From NCBI GenBank assembly GCA_023380695.1, contig JAMCRT010000004.1, positions 1 through 9,282 of the forward strand: 9,282 nt of DNA, in the 5' to 3' direction. The number at the start of each line of letters is the position of its first letter. Positions within the stretch are counted from its first letter, which is position 1. Positions 1 through 4,449 of this stretch are shown piece after piece. The notes below the pieces were generated by a model, which ran no database searches, was not told the origin of the DNA, and was given only the letters and a program-made list of their open reading frames with translations. A program made the translations under genes and the position numbers. The stretch is from Patescibacteria group bacterium (GTDB lineage: Bacteria; Patescibacteriota; Dojkabacteria; JAKAPS01; JAJZLI01).

Positions 1-856
1 ATTTGCAAGTCATGGAAAATTATTCGATGATATACAAATACAATTATTAAAAACTGCAGAAACATCAGGATCTCTGGATTATACTTTAGATAGAATGGCT
101 ACTGACCTTGAGACTAAAAGTAATCTAGTATCTAAATTTAGAGGTGCAATGATTTATCCTATTTTAGTTATAGTCGTTGCAATATTTGTCATATTTTTAG
201 TTTTAACACAGATGATTCCTCCAATGAAAGCTTTATATCAGAGTTTTAATGCTAAGCTTCCTGCACCAACACAGTTTGTAATTACACTTAGTACATTTGT
301 TATAGGTTATTGGCCTATTATTCTTATTGTCTTAGTTGTTGTTGTTTTTGGATTCATTTTTTATAGGAGATCTGCACAAGGTAAAAAAACAACAGATGCT
401 ATTTTTCTAAAAATACCTTTATTTGGTGGGTTGATTTCTAAAATTCAAGTTGTTAATTTTGGGAAAACATTTATCTTGCTTATTAAAGCGGGAGTCCCTT
501 TGGTTGTAGGATTAAATCTCATTGCAGATTCAATGTCTAATGAGGTTTTTAAATCTGGGATAAGGGAGATAGCAATAGATGTTGAAAAGGGTAGACCAAT
601 GTCTACTGCAATGTCAAAATATTCATTTTTTCCACCACTGTTATGGAGGATGGTTGCTATTGGGGAAGAAACTGGAAAAATGGAAGAAGTTTTAACAAAG
701 GTTATAGAGTATTATGAGAGTGAAACTAAAGATTTAATTGAAAATATGTCAAAATTATTAGAACCAATGATTACTATATTCTTGGGTGTAATTGTAGGAT
801 TCATAGGGGTTGCTGTTTATCTTCCTATTTATAATCTTGGCAATGTTATTAAATAA
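1..856 (+). CDS. pilC: Type IV pilus inner-membrane platform protein PilC (GspF family), 5' end missing
   Basis: The frame is open from base 2 to the TAA at 854-856, giving 284 visible residues. Full PilC/GspF proteins are about 400, so roughly 115 N-terminal residues lie upstream. The ATG at 95 is internal: the codons before it encode family sequence (LLKTAETSGSLDYTLDRM). That stretch is the end of the first T2SSF domain and is echoed by the second copy (MVAIGEETGKMEEVLTKV, visible residues about 218-235). Hydrophobic spans lie at about 48-70, 93-121 and 255-276, as expected for the three-helix GspF topology. PilC sits in the cytoplasmic membrane, contacts the assembly ATPase and is thought to move pilin subunits into the fibre. 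There are no cysteines. Family assignment is confident. PilC versus GspF rests on the pilMN neighbours. pilB/pilT may lie upstream but are not visible. Confidence 0.93.
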   Translation, partial: FASHGKLFDDIQIQLLKTAETSGSLDYTLDRMATDLETKSNLVSKFRGAMIYPILVIVVAIFVIFLVLTQMIPPMKALYQSFNAKLPAPTQFVITLSTFVIGYWPIILIVLVVVVFGFIFYRRSAQGKKTTDAIFLKIPLFGGLISKIQVVNFGKTFILLIKAGVPLVVGLNLIADSMSNEVFKSGIREIAIDVEKGRPMSTAMSKYSFFPPLLWRMVAIGEETGKMEEVLTKVIEYYESETKDLIENMSKLLEPMITIFLGVIVGFIGVAVYLPIYNLGNVIK

Positions 857-895
857 ATAATATGCTTGTTTTAACTGTTAGATAAAGTAAAAATT

Positions 896-924
896 AATAT
901 ATATTGATTTTTTATATATATATT
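896..924 (+). other. AT-only hairpin in the pilC-pilin gap
   Basis: The 108-bp gap 857-964 is almost pure A+T. Bases 896-904 (AATATATAT) pair perfectly with 916-924 (ATATATATT) across an 11-nt loop. The stem has no G-C pair, so it is weak as RNA, and no clean T-run follows it as in an intrinsic terminator. It could be a weak attenuator, a processing site or simply AT bias. I found no convincing -35/-10 pair in this gap, although a promoter for the pilin would be expected here. Confidence 0.25.
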
Positions 925-952
925 GTTAAATTAATAATTAGATAATTTATAT

Positions 953-958
953 AAAGAG
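953..958 (+). promoter_or_regulatory. Weak ribosome binding site of the major pilin
   Basis: AAAGAG lies 6 nt upstream of the ATG at 965. It is only a partial match to the AGGAGG consensus. It still stands out because most other starts in this window have no purine-rich Shine-Dalgarno at all. Confidence 0.35.
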
Positions 959-964
959 TAATAT

Positions 965-1573
965 ATGAAAAACAAAGGATTTACATTGGTTGAACTTTTG
1001 ATTGTTATGGCAATAATAGGTATACTTATTGCTATTGCAATTGTTGGTCTTGGTGCAGCGCAGGCTGATGCAAGAAATTCTGCAAGAGAAACGGCAGTTA
1101 AAGGGATAGCAGGATTACTAGAGACTTATTATGGTGCAAATGGTCAATCGTATCCAAATAGTATTAGTGTGCCAAGTTCTGGATCAGTGACTTTTAATCC
1201 TGTTAATAGTACACAGCTACCGTATCCAACTTCATCTAATTTATGTAAACCAACCATTGTACCATCAGGTATGACATATAGTAGTACAGGGTGTAGCGGT
1301 TCTAGTAGCTTTTGTAATCCTTATTCTACTTCAAGTTCATCATGTGGTCAACCAACAACTAATAGTGATACATTGTATTTATACACACCATATCAGAATA
1401 CAACTCCATATGCTAGTGTTCCTAGTGGTTCTGTAACAGGGTATCTTGTTGGTGCATGTTTGGAAAATGGAACAATTTTTGTATATACTTCAAATGGGTC
1501 TAATGCACCATATACTCAAACTGGACCTAATTCAATAAAATTTTCATCAGGAATTACTTATACCTGTTCTTAG
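965..1573 (+). CDS. Type IV prepilin, probable major pilin (PilA/GspG-like)
   Basis: A 202-residue class III prepilin. The leader is MKNKG, cut before F6, and the mature +5 glutamate is E10 within GFTLVELLIVMAIIGIL. A hydrophobic helix runs over about residues 6-30. It is followed by ARNSARETAVKGIAGLLETY and NGQSYP, the usual continuation of the GspG/PilA alpha-1 helix and the start of the globular domain. The rest is Ser/Thr/Tyr/Asn-rich, with six cysteines at 94, 110, 117, 127, 165 and 201. The even count suggests up to three disulfides, the last at the penultimate residue. PilD, encoded next door, would cleave and methylate it, and the product would polymerise into the pilus shaft. Calling it the major subunit is an inference: it has its own gap upstream, the best leader match, and hairpins on both sides. 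A minor-pilin role is possible. Confidence 0.88.
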   Translation: MKNKGFTLVELLIVMAIIGILIAIAIVGLGAAQADARNSARETAVKGIAGLLETYYGANGQSYPNSISVPSSGSVTFNPVNSTQLPYPTSSNLCKPTIVPSGMTYSSTGCSGSSSFCNPYSTSSSSCGQPTTNSDTLYLYTPYQNTTPYASVPSGSVTGYLVGACLENGTIFVYTSNGSNAPYTQTGPNSIKFSSGITYTCS

Positions 1574-1576
1574 TTT

Positions 1577-1617
1577 AAATTGATATTATCGTTTTGAGTT
1601 TATTTCGATATTAATTT
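1577..1617 (+). other. Bulged hairpin between the pilin gene and pilD
   Basis: In the 47-bp gap, 1577-1583 (AAATTGA) can pair with 1611-1617 (TTAATTT), including one G-T pair, and 1587-1591 (TATCG) pairs with 1606-1610 (CGATA). The loop is 14 nt, and TAT at 1584-1586 is unpaired on one side. The arm ends 3 nt before the pilD ATG. It lacks a GC-rich stem and a trailing U-tract, so it is not a standard intrinsic terminator. It could stabilise the upstream pilin mRNA or reduce pilD translation; both are inferences. Confidence 0.35.
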
Positions 1618-1620
1618 TAT

Positions 1621-2439
1621 ATGAGTATATTGATACTAGTAATTTTATTATTTTCATTTTTATTAGGTGCAATAGTAGGGAGCTTTTTAAATGCCACTGT
1701 ACTGAGAGTTAGAGGTAAGGAGAGTTTCGTTAAAGGAAGATCTTATTGTCCACATTGTAAGCATAGTCTTTCATTATTTGATCTTATTCCAATTTTCAGT
1801 TTTTTAGTATTAAAAGGTAGATGTAGGTATTGTAAAGAAAATATATCAATACAATATCTTTTGATGGAAATTATAACTGGGATTATTTTTCTCTTGTATT
1901 TCAATTTTGTAGGTATTTCTTTTATTTTTCTACCTAACTTTATAAATATAATAAATATTCTATACGATATTGTTTTAATATCAGCATTTATATATATTGC
2001 CTTATTTGATTTTTTATATTTTGAAATATCAGGGAAGTTAGTATATGTTTTATCTTTCATTGTCTTTTTATATTTTTTAATATTCACTATATTAGGATAT
2101 TATTCAATTGATATATTATTAAATCATATATTATTTGCATTTGTTATTGCAGCATTTTTCCTTATTATTATCTTAATTACAAGAGGAAATGGTATGGGTG
2201 GAGGAGATATGAAACTCGCATTTCTAATGGGATTAATCTTAGGATATCCTCAAATTCTATTTGTAATATTTTTATCCTTTATTTTAGGATCAATTGTTGG
2301 AGTTATTTTGTTAGTCTTTAAAGTAAAAAAATTAAAATCTCATATTCCTTTTGCACCTTTTTTATCTTTATCGATGATTATATATATAATATTCAGTTTT
2401 TATATATTGCAAGTTCTTCATTATTTATTTATAGTTTAA
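1621..2439 (+). CDS. pilD: Type 4 prepilin peptidase / N-methyltransferase PilD (A24A family)
   Basis: This 272-residue polytopic membrane protein has the full prepilin-peptidase layout. The N-terminus is LLGAIVGSFLNATVLRV. A zinc-type domain carries C43-P-H-C46 and C68-R-Y-C71. The core is multi-span and holds the two catalytic aspartates: D130 in ALFD and D196 in the GxGD motif (GMGGGDMKLA). The late motif IPFAPFL is at about 242-248. The segment after D130 reads FLYFEISG rather than the common L....IPD, a mild departure. It cleaves class III leaders after glycine on the cytoplasmic side of the membrane and N-methylates the new Phe1. Four substrates with G|F sites are encoded here. It has no visible Shine-Dalgarno. 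The next gene begins 3 nt after its stop, which points to cotranscription and coupled translation. Confidence 0.95.
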   Translation: MSILILVILLFSFLLGAIVGSFLNATVLRVRGKESFVKGRSYCPHCKHSLSLFDLIPIFSFLVLKGRCRYCKENISIQYLLMEIITGIIFLLYFNFVGISFIFLPNFINIINILYDIVLISAFIYIALFDFLYFEISGKLVYVLSFIVFLYFLIFTILGYYSIDILLNHILFAFVIAAFFLIIILITRGNGMGGGDMKLAFLMGLILGYPQILFVIFLSFILGSIVGVILLVFKVKKLKSHIPFAPFLSLSMIIYIIFSFYILQVLHYLFIV

Positions 2440-2442
2440 ATA

Positions 2443-3216
2443 ATGAAACATAATGGATTTACTCTAATAGAACTTTTAATAGTAATTGCGATTTCTATGA
2501 TACTTATTGGTTTTGCAATTACTGGGTCTAAAAGCTTGCAATCTCAGCAGGTTTTACAATCATCTGTTTCAAATTTCATATCAAAACTCAATTTTATACG
2601 ATCAGAAGCTGTATCTGGTGTGCATAATTTTAATGGTAAGGGTGTATTAATAAATAACTCTACAACGACTACGAATTGGGTATATGGATTTTATGTTATT
2701 CCAGCAAACAGCGTAAGTAGTTCATGTACTTCAGATTGTCTAGGGTATGATGTTGTTATGGCAGTAAAAGATATACAACTAGGAAGTTCATGTAATGATC
2801 AGAATTCTAATAACACTCCTACATATAATAATACTGTACCACCTTTGAACAATTCACTATATAACAATGTGAGTACAAATACATATACTGGTAGTGTATC
2901 CCCATTATCTTCATGTATAGGAGGGAACAATGGATTTAATAATAATAGTATTACTCCAACAGGGTATACATATTTTCATGCATTGAGCCCAGGAGTAGAA
3001 ATTTCGGCTTCATCATTTCCAATGTTTGAAGAGATTTCAGGATATATATATATATATAATAATGGAACATGGACTATTGCAAGTGCTTTGGGAAATAGTG
3101 TAAGTTCTACACTTACTTTTAGTTATCAAGGGTACCAAGAGAATGTCTATATAAATGATGTATATAATGCATCTAATGCAGATAATATTGGGTCTGGAGG
3201 TATAAGGTATGAATAA
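2443..3216 (+). CDS. Minor pilin / pseudopilin, FimT/GspH-like
   Basis: A 257-residue class III prepilin. The leader is MKHNG, the cut is before F6, E10 is the mature +5 residue, and the helix runs over about 6-28 (GFTLIELLIVIAISMILIGF). The following VSNFISKLNFIRSEAVS resembles the GspH/FimT signature of a helix leading into strands (L..aRseAi). The globular part is Asn/Ser/Thr-rich with cysteines at 95, 99, 117 and 158. Residues about 112-175 look like a low-complexity loop insertion. Typical FimT/GspH proteins are 150-190 residues, so this one is long. Minor pilins of this class start pilus assembly or sit at the tip. The start is 3 nt after the pilD stop, and the end overlaps the next gene by 8 bp. 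An (AT)8 tract lies in its C-terminal third. The subtype call is tentative. Confidence 0.82.
   Translation: MKHNGFTLIELLIVIAISMILIGFAITGSKSLQSQQVLQSSVSNFISKLNFIRSEAVSGVHNFNGKGVLINNSTTTTNWVYGFYVIPANSVSSSCTSDCLGYDVVMAVKDIQLGSSCNDQNSNNTPTYNNTVPPLNNSLYNNVSTNTYTGSVSPLSSCIGGNNGFNNNSITPTGYTYFHALSPGVEISASSFPMFEEISGYIYIYNNGTWTIASALGNSVSSTLTFSYQGYQENVYINDVYNASNADNIGSGGIRYE
3042..3058 (+). repeat. In-gene AT dinucleotide tract (AT)8A
   Basis: Seventeen bases of uninterrupted alternating A/T inside the FimT/GspH-like gene, encoding the YIYIY stretch at residues 201-205. Gain or loss of one unit would shift the frame and lose about the last 50 residues. In so AT-rich a genome a tract of this length could also be chance. 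Confidence 0.7.
3196..3200 (+). promoter_or_regulatory. Strong Shine-Dalgarno for the PilV/GspI-like gene
   Basis: GGAGG, 8 nt before the ATG at 3209 and inside the end of the preceding gene, where it helps encode S-G-G. It is the only canonical ribosome binding site I see in the window, and it supports the overlapping start at 3209. Confidence 0.7.
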
Positions 3217-3781
3217 TAAAGGGTTTACTTTAATAGAGCTTTTAATATCCATTACTATTTTGGGGTTTATTATACTATCAGTTTTGTATGCAGAGTCTTT
3301 ATCTATACATCAGACATATATGAATGAGGCTAATATGGTAGCACAACAAGTTCTATCTTATGAAATGTCTTATGCACATGTTTGGGCCAATGAAGGTAAT
3401 ATATCTTGGAACAGCAATACGCCTCAACAAATATCATGCACTGCTTCTTCTGGAATATTCCGCTTTGAGACTAGTCCTCAAAATTGTTTGAGTATATCAA
3501 GTATATCAAAAGTATTTAACACAATTGGAACTAATTCTTATAGTAATATCTCAAATATATTGGGATCTCAATATCCTATGCAGATATTTCTATATGCGGA
3601 TTCTAACTCATCATGTCAGACTACTATTACTGGATATGTTTTTTGGTATTATAATGACCCAGGACTTCAAAAACAAATTACACCACAGATAACAGTGGAC
3701 GGGTTAAATATTCCCCACGATTCATCTTTAAATAATTATCTAAAAAATACAGAGAATTTAACAAATATAGTATGTTCATAA
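3209..3781 (+). CDS. Minor pilin / pseudopilin, PilV/GspI-like
   Basis: A 190-residue class III prepilin: leader MNNKG, cut before F6, E10 as mature +5, and helix GFTLIELLISITILGFIILS. The early SVLYAESLSIHQTYMNEANMVAQQVLSYEM resembles the GspI/PilV pattern, where the helix continues into a polar A..QA..lA-type segment. Cysteines are at 77, 93, 136 and 189; the chain ends Cys-Ser, as the major pilin candidate does. It overlaps the gene before by 8 bp and the gene after by 10 bp, so it is locked into a three-gene minor-pilin cassette. Expected role: part of the I-J(-K/H) tip complex that primes filament assembly. Class III prepilin is certain; the V/I subtype rests on order (H-I-J) and size. 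Confidence 0.8.
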   Translation: MNNKGFTLIELLISITILGFIILSVLYAESLSIHQTYMNEANMVAQQVLSYEMSYAHVWANEGNISWNSNTPQQISCTASSGIFRFETSPQNCLSISSISKVFNTIGTNSYSNISNILGSQYPMQIFLYADSNSSCQTTITGYVFWYYNDPGLQKQITPQITVDGLNIPHDSSLNNYLKNTENLTNIVCS

Positions 3782-4392
3782 ACAGATTTAGAAATAATAA
3801 TACGAGTAAAGGATTTACACTAATAGAAACATTGGTAGTATTAGCTCTTTTTTCTTTATTTGCAATTGTTATAGCGGATTCTATAAGTAATACGCTATCT
3901 TTTAATGTATCAGTAAATACCGAATTTTCCATGGAAAATAATATGCAATATGCCCTAAGTTATATGAGGAAAATTATCAGGAATGGGTCTACATCAACTC
4001 TTACATCAATTAATTCAGAGATGCAAAATCCATCATTGAGTAATCCATTTGTTATCAATAATATATTGGGAAAGCCAATTGCAACATTTTACCTCTCTAA
4101 TGTTAGTATTAATGGGATATCATCTTCATATATAGGATATATAGCACCAGGCAATAGTGCTATTCAAATAACAAGCCCTAAACAGCTAAATATTACAAAA
4201 TTAGATTTCTATTACTATAATTATGATTTGAGCGAATCAAGTAGTATTAGTTTTACCCCAAAAATTGCCCCATATATAACAATATATATGCAAGGATGTA
4301 CTCTTCATAAATTTGTATCATATGGATCACGATTGTGTTTGAATTTAGTTAGCAGTGTAACACTTGAGAATTATGTTTATTCTAAGCAATAA
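3772..4392 (+). CDS. Minor pilin / pseudopilin, PilW/GspJ-like
   Basis: A 206-residue class III prepilin with a longer 14-residue basic leader (MFINRFRNNNTSKG), cut before F15, with E19 as mature +5. The hydrophobic helix runs over about 15-36 (GFTLIETLVVLALFSLFAIV). The T-L-V after the glutamate (ETLV) and the following DSISNTLSF...MENNMQYALSYMRKIIRNG match the PilW/GspJ pattern, where the helix is followed by an R.L..eir.a-like stretch. Two cysteines (176 and 189) near the C-terminus could form one disulfide. The gene overlaps the preceding one by 10 bp with no Shine-Dalgarno, so translation is probably coupled. A clear GspK/PilX-type prepilin does not follow; the next gene encodes a Sec-exported protein instead. 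Confidence 0.8.
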   Translation: MFINRFRNNNTSKGFTLIETLVVLALFSLFAIVIADSISNTLSFNVSVNTEFSMENNMQYALSYMRKIIRNGSTSTLTSINSEMQNPSLSNPFVINNILGKPIATFYLSNVSINGISSSYIGYIAPGNSAIQITSPKQLNITKLDFYYYNYDLSESSSISFTPKIAPYITIYMQGCTLHKFVSYGSRLCLNLVSSVTLENYVYSKQ

Positions 4393-4414
4393 TATGAATA
4401 TTTATTATAAGTGA

Positions 4415-4442
4415 TTGAAATTTATTGTATGTTCTATATAAT
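4415..4442 (+). promoter_or_regulatory. Sigma70-type promoter for the 773-residue secreted protein, likely leaderless
   Basis: TTGAAA at 4415-4420 (5 of 6 to TTGACA), a 16-bp spacer, then TATAAT at 4437-4442 (6 of 6). Initiation about 7 nt downstream would fall at 4449-4450, on the A of the ATG, giving a leaderless mRNA. The start has no Shine-Dalgarno, in agreement. Perfect -10 hexamers arise by chance in such AT-rich DNA, but the paired -35 and the position in one of only three real gaps add weight. Confidence 0.5.
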
Positions 4443-4449
4443 AATATAA

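Noticed and set aside
95..97. ATG at 95 as the true start of pilC.
   Set aside because: The frame stays open to the window edge and the upstream codons encode conserved PilC/GspF sequence, so the gene is cut by the window rather than starting here.
1577..1617. Intrinsic (rho-independent) terminator after the pilin gene.
   Set aside because: The stem is bulged and AT-rich and no U-run follows; pilD starts 3 nt later. I kept it only as a hairpin.
2032..2037. Inactive prepilin peptidase because the usual Pro-Asp after the first catalytic Asp is replaced by Ser-Gly.
   Set aside because: D130, D196, the GxGD motif and all four zinc-type cysteines are intact; the replaced residues are outside the catalytic pair.
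1743..2087. A 114-codon open frame on the minus strand inside pilD.
   Set aside because: It is antisense to a well-supported peptidase gene, is Lys/Ile-rich as expected from AT-rich antisense sequence, and has no recognisable domain or ribosome binding site. The other minus-strand frames were rejected for the same reasons.
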